In this document: positions 1 through 7,620 of the stretch, piece after piece
Numbering within the stretch: the stretch's first letter is position 1
How the letters are laid out: every line of letters begins with the position of its first letter
From: an uncultured Clostridium sp.
GTDB lineage: Bacteria; Bacillota; Clostridia; Clostridiales; Clostridiaceae
DNA: 22,277 nucleotides
Direction: 5' to 3'
NCBI GenBank assembly: GCA_900543325.1
Contig: UQQU01000058.1
Coordinates: 1-22,277, forward strand
Made by a program: the position numbers and the translations under genes
The notes under the pieces: model-generated
What the model saw: only the letters and a program-made list of their open reading frames with translations
The model's database searches: none
What the model was told of the DNA's origin: nothing

Positions 1-54
1 AACCCCTGTTACCACCGTGAAAGGGTGGTGTCTTGACCGCTTGACCAAGGGGCC
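1..54 (-). tRNA. tRNA-Glu (UUC), 5' part cut by window edge
   Basis: On the minus strand the sequence begins GGCCCCTTGG at 54 and reads as the acceptor strand, D-arm and anticodon arm of a glutamate tRNA. The anticodon stem is a perfect 5-bp helix (24-28 with 12-16) closing the 7-nt loop CTTTCAC at 17-23. That places anticodon TTC at 19-21. The variable region and T-arm begin at the edge (GGGGTT) and the 3' end lies outside the window. A consensus promoter lies just upstream (84-112), so this may be the first gene of a tRNA cluster. Confidence 0.95.
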
Positions 55-83
55 TTGCGTATGTCCTACTGACTACTTTTTGT

Positions 84-112
84 ATATTACAGTGTTTTTA
101 GACAAAAGTCAA
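84..112 (-). promoter_or_regulatory. Sigma-A-type promoter of the tRNA-Glu gene
   Basis: On the minus strand a -35 box TTGACT (107-112) is separated by exactly 17 bp from a -10 box TAATAT (84-89). The -10 is about 30 bp upstream of the tRNA 5' end at 54, a normal distance for a stable-RNA promoter with a short leader. The spacing and near-consensus hexamers make this one of the strongest promoter matches in the window. Confidence 0.8.
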
Positions 113-152
113 CACTATTTTAAAATTTTTTTTATATTTTTTATGTAAACAT

Positions 153-728
153 TTAAATATGAGTTACTTTACCAAATTCTTCTTGAGTATCTATATCAAG
201 TAATTCAATTTCATTATTAACATTTACTATCTTTAAATCATTTAAATGCCCCTTGACTATTTTTTTTCCACCACTATCTCCTTCTAATGATAATAATTCA
301 TTAATATATCTTTTTGAAAAGATAACTGGATTACCTTTATTCTTTCCATATCCAGCACAAACTATACCTTTATCTCCATTAATAAAATTATCTATTACTG
401 AATTTAGACTTTCTATTGATATAAATGGTTGATCACAAACCATAAACATATATCCATCAGCATCTTTATCAAAATTTATACCTAATTTTATAGAACTAGA
501 AATTCCTAAACTACTATTATTATTCATAACAACATTAATATTAGTATTTAATAAAGCTTCTTTTATTTCTTCATATTGAGTTACGCATATTATTTTATTT
601 ACTTTTAAATCAAGTACTTTTTCAACTATATGCATATATATTGGCTTATCTTTATAAATTGCCAATAATTTATTTCCATTAAACCTTTTACTATTTCCTG
701 CAGCTAGAAGTATTAAATTAATCGCCAT
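153..728 (-). CDS. mocA: MobA-like molybdenum cofactor nucleotidyltransferase (MocA type)
   Basis: A 191-residue protein of the MobA-like NTP transferase family. In MocA these enzymes transfer CMP to molybdopterin to make the dinucleotide cofactor used by xanthine dehydrogenase-type hydroxylases. The N-terminal signature LLAAGNSKRFNGNKLL (about residues 7-22) is the nucleotide-binding loop, CDQPF near residue 98 is the metal-binding Asp motif, and GNPVIF near residue 132 is the conserved C-terminal motif. I chose the ATG at 728, not the GTG at 731, because GAGGG lies 7 bases upstream. It is the last gene of the hydroxylase locus on this strand, 407 bases beyond the Mo-subunit stop, which fits cofactor maturation. 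CTP versus GTP preference is inferred from the neighbourhood. Confidence 0.82.
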   Translation of the reverse strand: MAINLILLAAGNSKRFNGNKLLAIYKDKPIYMHIVEKVLDLKVNKIICVTQYEEIKEALLNTNINVVMNNNSSLGISSSIKLGINFDKDADGYMFMVCDQPFISIESLNSVIDNFINGDKGIVCAGYGKNKGNPVIFSKRYINELLSLEGDSGGKKIVKGHLNDLKIVNVNNEIELLDIDTQEEFGKVTHI

Positions 729-770
729 CACTCATCCCTCTATATCTAAATTGTTCGTTAGGTAAGAGTG

Positions 771-836
771 AAAAAATGAAATATTTATTTTCCAGAAAAC
801 GTGAAATTTTCACCTAGAATTAATATTTCATTTTTT
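771..836 (-). terminator. AT-rich inverted repeat, possible terminator ahead of mocA
   Basis: Arms at 771-785 (AAAAAATGAAATATT) and 822-836 are perfect 15-bp complements. The interior holds a second small dyad, GTGAAA/TTTCAC, at about 800-813. On the minus strand the structure ends in TTTTTT; on the plus strand it continues into further T runs (836-842). It may end transcription arriving from the Mo-subunit gene or act as a leader hairpin of mocA. The helix is nearly all A-T, so terminator strength is uncertain. Confidence 0.4.
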
Positions 837-996
837 CTTTTTTCACATAACTACTTATAGCATTGCACCTTGCAATTTATGTGTTTTGCTACATATTGTA
901 TGAGAAGTCATTAACTTTTAAGGTTGTATTCCGGTTCATCAAGTGGAAGAGAAAATATTAATGATATTACCAGAAAGAATATTGTAATTAAGTTTT

Positions 997-1099
997 AGAA
1001 TTTAATTGTTTTTGGAGGAAAAAGAGCGTTAAGAAGCTGAGGGAATGAAATGACTTTCGAAGCTTTAGCTCTTTTTCTAGAAAAAACAATATAAATTCT
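997..1099. repeat. Long near-perfect inverted repeat (hairpin RNA candidate)
   Basis: The left arm 997-1027 and right arm 1068-1099 pair over about 30 bases with one bulged base and one 5x5 internal loop (GGAGG at 1014-1018 opposite CTAGA at 1077-1081). The apical part, 1028-1067, contains a further AAGCT/AGCTT helix around a purine-rich loop. A competing 10-bp helix is possible: GCGTTAAGAA (1026-1035) is perfectly complementary to TTCTTAACGC (1096-1105) and would break the long hairpin. Either strand could be transcribed; the flanking genes suggest minus. I do not recognise a known RNA family. Confidence 0.5.
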
Positions 1100-1135
1100 T
1101 AACGCAAATCACATAAATTCTTGGAGGTTATATCA

Positions 1136-3442
1136 TTAATTTTTCGGTTCCATGTGACGAACATTATTTCTAATCATCCCCATAACTATTTTTTCTGATG
1201 TTATCGGTAATGTTCTTATATTAACCTTAGTTGCATTATATACAGCATGAGCTAACGCTGGAGATGGTGTATTAATAACAATCTCTCCTATAGACTTAGC
1301 TCCAAATGGTCCTGTTTGTTCAAAGCTTGATTCAAATTCGACTCTAATATTACCAACATCAAGTCTTGTAGGTATCTTATATTGAAGGAATGAATCATTT
1401 CTCATCTTTCCTTTTTCAGTATAAGTTATATCTTCATAAAGTGCCATTCCTATACCTTGAGCTATTCCACCTTCTGCCTGAATTCTTGCCAAATTAGGAT
1501 TAACAACAGTTCCACAGTCTACAACTGCAACATAATCAATTATATCCACTTTACCTGTTAACTTATCCACTTCTGTTTCCACAATTCCTACCATAAATGG
1601 TGGAGGTGAAACTTCTGAATAATGTGACTCACTTTCGCTTATAGTTCTAAATCCACCAACTAAAGTGTTATTAGCTATATCAACTAATGTTATTTCTTTC
1701 TCATCAATTACTGAAAATACCTTTTTACCATCAAACTCTAAATTTTCAATTGGACAATTTAATGATTTTGCAGCCTCTTCAATAATTCTCTTTCTCATTT
1801 TTTCACAAGTTTTAATAACAGCTCCACCTGTTATATAAGTTGTACTAGATGCATATGAACCTGTATCATATGGACTTTGATCTGTATCAACACCATGCAC
1901 AATAATATTATCTATATCACAATCTAAACAATCAGCTGCCATTTGTGCTAATATTGTATCACATCCTGTTCCCATATCAGCAGCACCAATCATTAATGTA
2001 TAGAATCCATCATCATTAAGCTTTATTTCAACTGCAGCTGTATCCACTGATGATATACCTGACCCTTGCATAGCCATAGCTACACCAACAGATCTTACTT
2101 TTCCATTTCCCATATCTCTACATGGATATTTATTATCCCAATCAATCATTTCCTTAGCTCTCGATAAACATCTATCTAAAGCACAGCTATTTGCTTGTTC
2201 GTTATAATATGCAGGCATTATTTGTCCTTCAGCAACCATATTCATTTCTCTTAACTTAATAGGATCAATATTAAGCTTGTCTGCTAATTCATTTACAGCT
2301 GATTCTAATGCAAATAACCCTTGAGTAGCTCCATAACCTCTATAAGCTCCTGCTCCCATAGTATTAGAATAAACAACATCATATTCAAATTTATATGCTT
2401 TTGCTCCATTATAAAGAGGCATTGATTTATGTCCTGATAAACCTACAGTAGTTGGTCCATGATCTCCATATGCACCTGCATTAGATAAAGTATACATATA
2501 AATAGCCTTTATTATACCATTTTCATCTGCACCTAATTTAACTTTAATCTCCATTTCATGTCTTGGACTACCGTTAGTCATACTTTCTTCACGAGTATAA
2601 ACCATTTTAGCAGGCTTTCCAGTCTTCATTGTAACTATAGCTGGGAATATTTCTGCAACAACGCTTTGCTTTGCCCCAAATCCTCCACCTATTCTCGGCT
2701 TAATTACTCTTATCTTAGATTTTGGAATATCTAAAGCATTAGCTAATATACGTCTTACATGGAAAGGAACTTGAGTTGCACTTGTTATATTTAATCTTCC
2801 ATATGTATCAAGCTCTGTAAATGCTCTAAAAGTTTCCATCATAGCTTGGCTATTAGCTTTAGTATGATAAGTTTGTTCTATTATATGAGCACATTTACTT
2901 AATTCTTCATCCACATCACCATAAGTAAAATCGCCTTTTGAGCATATATTTCTATTTTTATCTGCATTAACCCAATCATTTAAAACAACAAAATTTTCTT
3001 CTGGATGAACTATAACTTTATTATCTAAAGCTTCTCTAAAATCTAAAACTGCTTCTAAAACTTCATATTTAACTTTAATTAAATTTAATGCTTTATTAAC
3101 AGCCTTTTCATTTTCACCAGCAACTATAGCAACTGGATCTCCAACACATCTAAGTCTTTTATCTAAAATTAATCTATCATATGGACTTGGTTCTGGATAA
3201 GATTGTCCTGCAGTTGTAAATCTCTTTTGTGGAACATCCTTATATGTTAATATACATTCTATTCCTGGTACTTTACTTGCTATAGTTGTATTTATATCTT
3301 CTATTAAAGCATGTGCATGAGGACTTCTAAGCACTTTAACTATTAAACAATTACTTGGTGCTATATCATCTGTATAAACTGGCTTACCAGTAAGTAATGA
3401 CATAGCGTCCTTTTTTCTTATCCCCTTATTAACGTATTTCAT
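1136..3442 (-). CDS. Molybdenum hydroxylase, Mo-cofactor-binding large subunit (xanthine dehydrogenase-like)
   Basis: A 768-residue catalytic subunit of the xanthine dehydrogenase/aldehyde oxidase family, the size expected for a separate Mo subunit. The N-terminal domain carries LTGKPVYTDDI (17-27). Cofactor-binding motifs include GGGFGAKQ (252-259), AYRGYGATQG (366-375, with the conserved Arg368) and AADMGTGCDTIL (487-498). FGAKSIGE ends at Glu720, the position of the general base in this family. The DMGTG form, with Thr where bovine xanthine oxidase has its active-site Gln, resembles the YgfN/XdhD-like branch linked to selenium-dependent hydroxylases more than classical xanthine oxidase. 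The start has AAGGAGG 8 bases upstream and lies 2 bases after the 2Fe-2S subunit stop, so the genes are co-transcribed. The natural substrate (xanthine, another purine, or nicotinate-like) is not decided by sequence. Confidence 0.9.
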   Translation of the reverse strand: MKYVNKGIRKKDAMSLLTGKPVYTDDIAPSNCLIVKVLRSPHAHALIEDINTTIASKVPGIECILTYKDVPQKRFTTAGQSYPEPSPYDRLILDKRLRCVGDPVAIVAGENEKAVNKALNLIKVKYEVLEAVLDFREALDNKVIVHPEENFVVLNDWVNADKNRNICSKGDFTYGDVDEELSKCAHIIEQTYHTKANSQAMMETFRAFTELDTYGRLNITSATQVPFHVRRILANALDIPKSKIRVIKPRIGGGFGAKQSVVAEIFPAIVTMKTGKPAKMVYTREESMTNGSPRHEMEIKVKLGADENGIIKAIYMYTLSNAGAYGDHGPTTVGLSGHKSMPLYNGAKAYKFEYDVVYSNTMGAGAYRGYGATQGLFALESAVNELADKLNIDPIKLREMNMVAEGQIMPAYYNEQANSCALDRCLSRAKEMIDWDNKYPCRDMGNGKVRSVGVAMAMQGSGISSVDTAAVEIKLNDDGFYTLMIGAADMGTGCDTILAQMAADCLDCDIDNIIVHGVDTDQSPYDTGSYASSTTYITGGAVIKTCEKMRKRIIEEAAKSLNCPIENLEFDGKKVFSVIDEKEITLVDIANNTLVGGFRTISESESHYSEVSPPPFMVGIVETEVDKLTGKVDIIDYVAVVDCGTVVNPNLARIQAEGGIAQGIGMALYEDITYTEKGKMRNDSFLQYKIPTRLDVGNIRVEFESSFEQTGPFGAKSIGEIVINTPSPALAHAVYNATKVNIRTLPITSEKIVMGMIRNNVRHMEPKN

Positions 3443-3444
3443 CT

Positions 3445-3903
3445 TTAGTCCTCCTTTTTAGCTGCCAAGAAATTTTTAATTGCTCTTAATTGACTCATAT
3501 AGCCTGTACATCTACAAAGATTACCTGCTAAATAATGTTTAATTTCATCTTCAGTAGGATTCTCCAACTCTTTCTTCATAGCTAATACATTCATCACAAA
3601 CCCCGGGCTACAGAATCCGCATTGCTCTGCACCTTGGTCTGCCATAAAAGCTCCGAATTCTTCTGCTTCTTCTTTTAACCCTTCAAGAGTAGTTACTTTC
3701 TTGCCATTTGCCTTCATCACAAGAGTACTACATGATAAAACAGGCTTTCCATCTAAATGAACAGTACATAAACCACAATTAGCAGTTTCACAACCTCTTT
3801 TTACACTTAAAAAGCCTTTACTTCTTACATAATCAATTAATAACGTATCTGCTTCTACATTATCTTGAAAAAGTTTATTATTTATCCATAGTTTAATTTC
3901 CAT
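3445..3903 (-). CDS. Molybdenum hydroxylase 2Fe-2S subunit
   Basis: A 152-residue small subunit carrying two [2Fe-2S] clusters that pass electrons from the Mo site to FAD. The N-terminal plant-ferredoxin-like half has GCETANCGLC with a further Cys in VLSC. The C-terminal helical half has CGFCSPGF and NLCRCTGY, so both four-cysteine sets appear complete. I place the start at the ATG at 3903 because GAGGA lies just upstream; an in-frame start at 3924 lacks this. The gene overlaps the end of the FAD subunit gene by 11 bases, implying translational coupling, and ends 2 bases before the Mo-subunit start. Confidence 0.92.
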   Translation of the reverse strand: MEIKLWINNKLFQDNVEADTLLIDYVRSKGFLSVKRGCETANCGLCTVHLDGKPVLSCSTLVMKANGKKVTTLEGLKEEAEEFGAFMADQGAEQCGFCSPGFVMNVLAMKKELENPTEDEIKHYLAGNLCRCTGYMSQLRAIKNFLAAKKED

Positions 3904-4690
3904 AGCTTCCTCCTGTAATTTCACTTATTGCTCTATTTATAAATACTTTAGCAAGTATTTGTCTATATTCTTTACTTCCTCTCATGTTACTATCAAATTT
4001 AACATTTTTCATAACATATTCAACTACTTCATCAACTTCATTTTGAGTTGGAATCTCACTTAAAAGCTCTGCTGCATTTACATTCATAGCCTTTTGTGGT
4101 CTAGCTCCAATTACTATATTCCATCTATTATTTAACCTTGATACTGCAACTGCTAAAGTAGGAATATCAGTTGCACTATTTCTATGAGTTAAATATGCAG
4201 TTTTTCTATTATCTTTCTTTATTATAATTCTTACTAAAATATCATTATCATAAGGCATATCTCTATATTCAGAAAGTGGAATAATTCCTCCATTAAATAG
4301 TTCTACATATGTCTCTAATGATAAAAGTGCTGTTAATATATCTGAAAATCCAAATCTTGAATAAACACTTCCACCAATAGTTGCGCAATTTCTAAATTGA
4401 ACACCCACTATATGTATAACTGATTTTGCTATTATCCCATCAAAATAAGAGTTTAAAGACTCATTAGTTTCTAATTGTCTTAATGTGCACATACACCCTA
4501 TCTTAAAGCATTCTTCATCTTCTTCAATTTTATCTAAACCTAATGTTGATAAATCGATAGCAGTTTGGATATTTCTCCCTCCCATTTTTAGCCAACCTAT
4601 TCCACCTAATACAACATTATTCTTTTTTTGATTTAATTCATAAGCTTGCTCTAAACTCTCTGCTACTACATAATTTCTAATCGTAAACAA
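3893..4690 (-). CDS. Molybdenum hydroxylase FAD-binding subunit
   Basis: A 265-residue flavoprotein subunit of the XdhB/CoxM type. It holds FAD and, in known enzymes, passes electrons to NAD+ or another acceptor. VVLGGIGWLKMGG (about 26-38) matches the first FAD-binding loop and NCATIGGS (about 105-112) the second; the canonical Asn after the second GG is Ser here. The start is a TTG at 4688-4690, supported by AGGAGG 8 bases upstream, with no better ATG near the conserved N-terminus. The gene overlaps the 2Fe-2S gene by 11 bases. It is separated from the permease gene by 73 bases containing a hairpin. Confidence 0.88.
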   Translation of the reverse strand: MFTIRNYVVAESLEQAYELNQKKNNVVLGGIGWLKMGGRNIQTAIDLSTLGLDKIEEDEECFKIGCMCTLRQLETNESLNSYFDGIIAKSVIHIVGVQFRNCATIGGSVYSRFGFSDILTALLSLETYVELFNGGIIPLSEYRDMPYDNDILVRIIIKKDNRKTAYLTHRNSATDIPTLAVAVSRLNNRWNIVIGARPQKAMNVNAAELLSEIPTQNEVDEVVEYVMKNVKFDSNMRGSKEYRQILAKVFINRAISEITGGSYGN

Positions 4691-4716
4691 CTTTCTTTCC
4701 TCCTATAAACATAACA

Positions 4717-4753
4717 AAGAGGCTATATCTAATTATCCGATATACGCCCTCTT
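4717..4753 (-). terminator. Hairpin between permease and FAD-subunit genes
   Basis: AAGAGG (4717-4722) pairs with CCTCTT (4748-4753), and TATATC (4724-4729) with GATATA (4739-4744), around a 9-base loop. On the minus strand only a short T-rich stretch follows. This looks more like a leaky terminator or a processing/stability hairpin than a full stop, and could set different levels for the transporter and the enzyme. The FAD-subunit ribosome binding site lies about 15 bases downstream. Confidence 0.4.
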
Positions 4754-4763
4754 CATAAAAATT

Positions 4764-6080
4764 TTATGCATTTACTGCTTCAATTTTCTCTTTATCTTTT
4801 GGTAATACTAAATTTAATATAGTTGCTATAACGAAGGTCATTATTATACCATTTTGTGCAAATATATTACTAACCCAAGTTGGTAATTCTCCTAAAGCCT
4901 CTGGAACATTTCCTATTCCAACACCTATACCTATAGCTAATGCAACTATTAAACTATTTCTACCATCTAATTTTTCTCTAAATAATGACTGTAATCCACT
5001 TACAAATATCATAGCAAACATTATAACTGCTGCTCCACCAAGTACTGATTGTGGCATTACTGAAAGTATTGCACTTAATTTTGGGAAAAATCCTGCTAAA
5101 ATTAAGAATACAGCACCTGTCATAATAACAAATTTATTTACAACTTTAGTTACAGCAACAAGTCCAACATTCTGACTAAATGAAGTATTTGGAGCAACTC
5201 CAAATATAGCTGCTATAAAGCTTGAAACACCATCTGCAACAACTCCACCTGATAGCTCTTTGTCAGTTGCTTCTCTATCAAGTCCCCCCACTGCTATTGC
5301 AGAAATATCTCCAATTGTTTCTACTGTAGTTGCAATATACATTATTGCCATTGAAATAATTGCATCTAATCTAAATTCGAATCCCATAGCAAATGGTCTA
5401 GGTAAACTTATCCATGCAGCTTCTTTTACAGCTGTAAAATCAACCATTCCCATTACTATTGATAATATGTATCCAATTATTATTCCTATTAAAATAGCTG
5501 ATGTTTTTATAAATCCCTTAGTAAAATTTTGTAATATTATTATTACTAAAATTACTACTGTTCCAACTATCAAATGTTTTGGTGAACCAAAATCAGCTGA
5601 ACCAGATCCACCAGCAAAATATTTAATTCCTACTGGAAGTAATGAAAGTCCTATTGAAATAACAACTAAACTTGTTACTATAGGCGGAAATAATTTTCTT
5701 AATGGCTTAATGAAGAATCCTAAAACCATCTCTAACAATGCTCCAACTAACGAAGCTCCCATTATTGCTGAATATCCATAAGTTGTACCTATAGCATTTT
5801 GAGTTCCTATAAATCCTGAACTTGTCCCCATAACCACAGGCAATCCACTTCCTACTTTAAAAAATGGATATAATTGAATTAATGTTGCAACACCTGCCAC
5901 AAACATTGAATTTTGAATTAACATTGATTTTGTTTCTAAAGGAATATCTAAAAGTCCGCATACTATAATTAACGGTGATACATTTCCTAAAAACATTGCT
6001 AATACATGTTGAATCCCCAATGGAATAGCTTGTTTTAAAGGTACCCTTCCTTCTAACTCATAAATACTTCCAACTTTCAT
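4764..6080 (-). CDS. pbuX: NCS2-family xanthine/urate-type permease
   Basis: A 438-residue multi-pass membrane protein of the nucleobase:cation symporter-2 family (PbuX, PucJ/K, UacT, UraA relatives). TVETIGDISAIA (about residues 250-261) carries the Glu of the substrate-site helix, and NTSFSQNVGLVAVTK (about 297-311) is the QNxGxxxxT(R/K) family signature, in the form typical of xanthine/urate rather than uracil carriers. The start is the ATG at 6080, with AGGGGGA 7 bases upstream; the reading frame runs open to 6179 but that extension has no ribosome binding site and lacks family character. Its place directly upstream of the hydroxylase genes suggests it imports the hydroxylase substrate. 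I found no purine riboswitch in the leader. Confidence 0.87.
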   Translation of the reverse strand: MKVGSIYELEGRVPLKQAIPLGIQHVLAMFLGNVSPLIIVCGLLDIPLETKSMLIQNSMFVAGVATLIQLYPFFKVGSGLPVVMGTSSGFIGTQNAIGTTYGYSAIMGASLVGALLEMVLGFFIKPLRKLFPPIVTSLVVISIGLSLLPVGIKYFAGGSGSADFGSPKHLIVGTVVILVIIILQNFTKGFIKTSAILIGIIIGYILSIVMGMVDFTAVKEAAWISLPRPFAMGFEFRLDAIISMAIMYIATTVETIGDISAIAVGGLDREATDKELSGGVVADGVSSFIAAIFGVAPNTSFSQNVGLVAVTKVVNKFVIMTGAVFLILAGFFPKLSAILSVMPQSVLGGAAVIMFAMIFVSGLQSLFREKLDGRNSLIVALAIGIGVGIGNVPEALGELPTWVSNIFAQNGIIMTFVIATILNLVLPKDKEKIEAVNA

Positions 6081-6151
6081 TACATGTCCCCCTAAAATAA
6101 TAAACTTCCTACGAATAATATTTGTTTTATTTAATTTAATATACGTATTTT

Positions 6152-6173
6152 TATATGATGATTTTATCATATA
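6152..6173 (-). promoter_or_regulatory. Inverted repeat in permease leader, possible operator
   Basis: TATATGAT (6152-6159) and ATCATATA (6166-6173) form an 8-bp dyad with a 6-bp spacer, about 75 bp upstream of the permease start. This position suits an operator or leader hairpin. The AT-rich background makes chance dyads common. Two nearby AAATACGAAAA-like stretches (6214-6227 and about 6334-6345 on the minus strand) faintly resemble PurR-box halves, but not convincingly. Confidence 0.25.
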
Positions 6174-6250
6174 TTTCATATTTTGTGAACATTTTTATTT
6201 ATATTTTTACATATTTTTCGTATTTTTATTATTATAAGCTTTATACCATA

Positions 6251-6305
6251 CAAAAAAACAAAAAGAAAAGGTAAAATTTCTAAAAACTACTTACCCTTTC
6301 CTTTT
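6251..6305 (-). terminator. Rho-independent terminator after the XdhC-like gene
   Basis: On the minus strand an A-rich arm (6291-6305) pairs with 6261-6274 through GGTAA/TTACC and flanking A/T pairs, with one mismatch and one bulge. It is followed by TGTTTTTTTG (6251-6260). It lies between the stop at 6344 and the permease start at 6080. The maturation-factor gene therefore probably ends its own transcript, and the permease-hydroxylase genes start from a promoter within 6094-6250. Confidence 0.7.
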
Positions 6306-6343
6306 ATAATAAATCATTATAATTTACAATATAATTTTCGTAT

Positions 6344-7378
6344 TTACTCTATATATTCAAAAAGAACTTTTATTGTTCCTCCACATGCCATTCCTAATTT
6401 TGCAGCTACTGTATTAGATAAATCATAAGTTTCAATATGTGATGTCTTTTCTTGCATTACTTCTATTGCCTTTTGATATGCTACATTTTCAACAATACCA
6501 CCACCAATAGTTCCAATAAAGCTCCTATCATTTTTAATAAGCATCTTAGCATCAACTCCTCTTGGTGATGATCCTCTCTTATCTAAAATACTAACTAAAA
6601 CTTTGCCATATTTATCACAAACAATCTCTTTTAATATTTCTTCATCAATACTTGATATATTCTCATTATTCTTTTCCTGAATAATTTGTGCCATAATACT
6701 TACCGCTATTTCAGCTGGAGTCTTAGCCCCTATGTTAATACCAATTGGAGCATTAACCTTATTTATATCCTCTGTATTATATCCCTTCTCCAGTAATTGT
6801 CTTATAGAATTGGCTACTTTTGCTTTACTTCCTATCATTCCCAAATATCTAAATTCATTTCTTAATATTTTTTCAACACATTCTTGATCAGCTCTATGCC
6901 CTCTTGTAACAACAACAAAATACGAATTTTTATTAAACTCTATATTACCTAATGCATTAGTAAAATTATCACATATTACATTATCAACCTCTGGGAACCT
7001 TTCTTTATTTGCAAACTCTTCTCTATCATCTATAACAGTTATATTAAAATCTAACATTTTTGCCATACCTGCTAATGATAAAGCTATATGCCCTCCTCCA
7101 CAAATTATAAGATTAGGCTTTGATATAATATGCTCTATATTAATTTCAATATCATCATTTATTTTTACTATTTTCCCACACTCATTAAAATTGATTTTAT
7201 CTATAATCTCATTATAAAACTCTATGTTTTCTTGTTCTTCAATTATTATTTCGTTATCAACTTTTAATATCTTTTTTCCCAGATGCTTATCCTTTTTATC
7301 TTTAACAATAGTTGCTATATAGATATTTTTATTATTATCTAACTCTTCTTTTACCCTTTTATAAAATTCCCTATTCAT
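6344..7378 (-). CDS. XdhC-family molybdenum hydroxylase maturation factor, unusual domain order
   Basis: A 344-residue protein of the XdhC/CoxI family; XdhC proteins bind and sulfurate the Mo cofactor and insert it into apo-hydroxylase. The Rossmann-like XdhC_C domain sits in the middle: IICGGGHIALSLAG (91-104), VIDDREEFANKERFPEVD (115-132), TRGHRAD (158-164) and PIGINIGAKTPAEIA (211-225). The clear XdhC_CoxI motifs come after it: DKRGSSPRGVDAKML (266-280), GTIGGGIVE (289-297) and GMACGG (329-334). In canonical XdhC they come first. Residues 1-80 may be a worn CoxI copy (IATIVKDK, LGKKILKVDNEI). RBS AGAGGTG precedes the ATG at 7378. The gene heads the hydroxylase locus but has its own terminator. 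Confidence 0.85.
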   Translation of the reverse strand: MNREFYKRVKEELDNNKNIYIATIVKDKKDKHLGKKILKVDNEIIIEEQENIEFYNEIIDKINFNECGKIVKINDDIEINIEHIISKPNLIICGGGHIALSLAGMAKMLDFNITVIDDREEFANKERFPEVDNVICDNFTNALGNIEFNKNSYFVVVTRGHRADQECVEKILRNEFRYLGMIGSKAKVANSIRQLLEKGYNTEDINKVNAPIGINIGAKTPAEIAVSIMAQIIQEKNNENISSIDEEILKEIVCDKYGKVLVSILDKRGSSPRGVDAKMLIKNDRSFIGTIGGGIVENVAYQKAIEVMQEKTSHIETYDLSNTVAAKLGMACGGTIKVLFEYIE

Positions 7379-7620
7379 ATTTTCACCTCTTGTAAATTTT
7401 GTATATATTTATATTTTATATAAATTTCAATTTATTTCTATAAAAAATAGTATATTGATTTTTTGCTAAATTAACTTCCCATTTCTCTAACTATAAGTAA
7501 CTTGTTATTTAAATTAGTCATATAATAATATAGCTTATATCAATTATTCACCTTTAAACAAACATATTCATAAATTAAAATGTATGAAACTTTATATATT
7601 ATTTCAAGGGAGGTTTACTA
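7379..7620. promoter_or_regulatory. Divergent intergenic region between xdhC-like gene and surface-protein remnant
   Basis: This 242-bp AT-rich gap must hold the minus-strand promoter of the XdhC-like gene and the plus-strand promoter of the remnant starting at 7621. On the plus strand GGGAGG (7609-7614) is a good ribosome binding site. CATAAATTA near 7571-7579, with AC about 17 bases upstream, resembles a SigK-type -10/-35. That would suit a spore-surface protein, but is weak in such AT-rich DNA. I see no clear sigma-A promoter for the minus strand. Confidence 0.3.

Larger units (their letters stand above)
732..1135. other. 404-bp intergenic region rich in inverted repeats; no gene
   Basis: This gap lies between the stop of the Mo-subunit gene and the start of mocA. 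I see no ORF with a start and ribosome binding site on either strand. It holds an AT-rich inverted repeat at 771-836, a small hairpin at 862-876 (ATTGCA/TGCAAT), and a long near-perfect inverted repeat at 997-1099, annotated separately. The middle (about 880-996) shows no structure I can name. Such a long gap inside a tightly spaced locus suggests an untranslated regulatory or structural RNA, or a separate transcription start for mocA. Confidence 0.6.

Noticed and set aside
1038..1062. Moco riboswitch: the loop GGGAATGAAATGAC resembles a stretch of the E. coli moaA leader
   Set aside because: The likeness is limited to a short purine-rich loop on the plus strand, opposite to the genes, and the rest of the aptamer (paired core and GGAAAGG segment) is not found.
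5260..5781. A 173-codon plus-strand open frame opposite the permease gene
   Set aside because: It is the complement of a well-supported membrane-protein gene, lacks a ribosome binding site and has low-complexity Ile/Pro/Ser content typical of an antisense shadow.
6081..6343. Purine (guanine/xanthine-type) riboswitch upstream of the permease
   Set aside because: The conserved core elements of the purine aptamer are absent on the minus strand; only AT-rich dyads and a terminator are seen.
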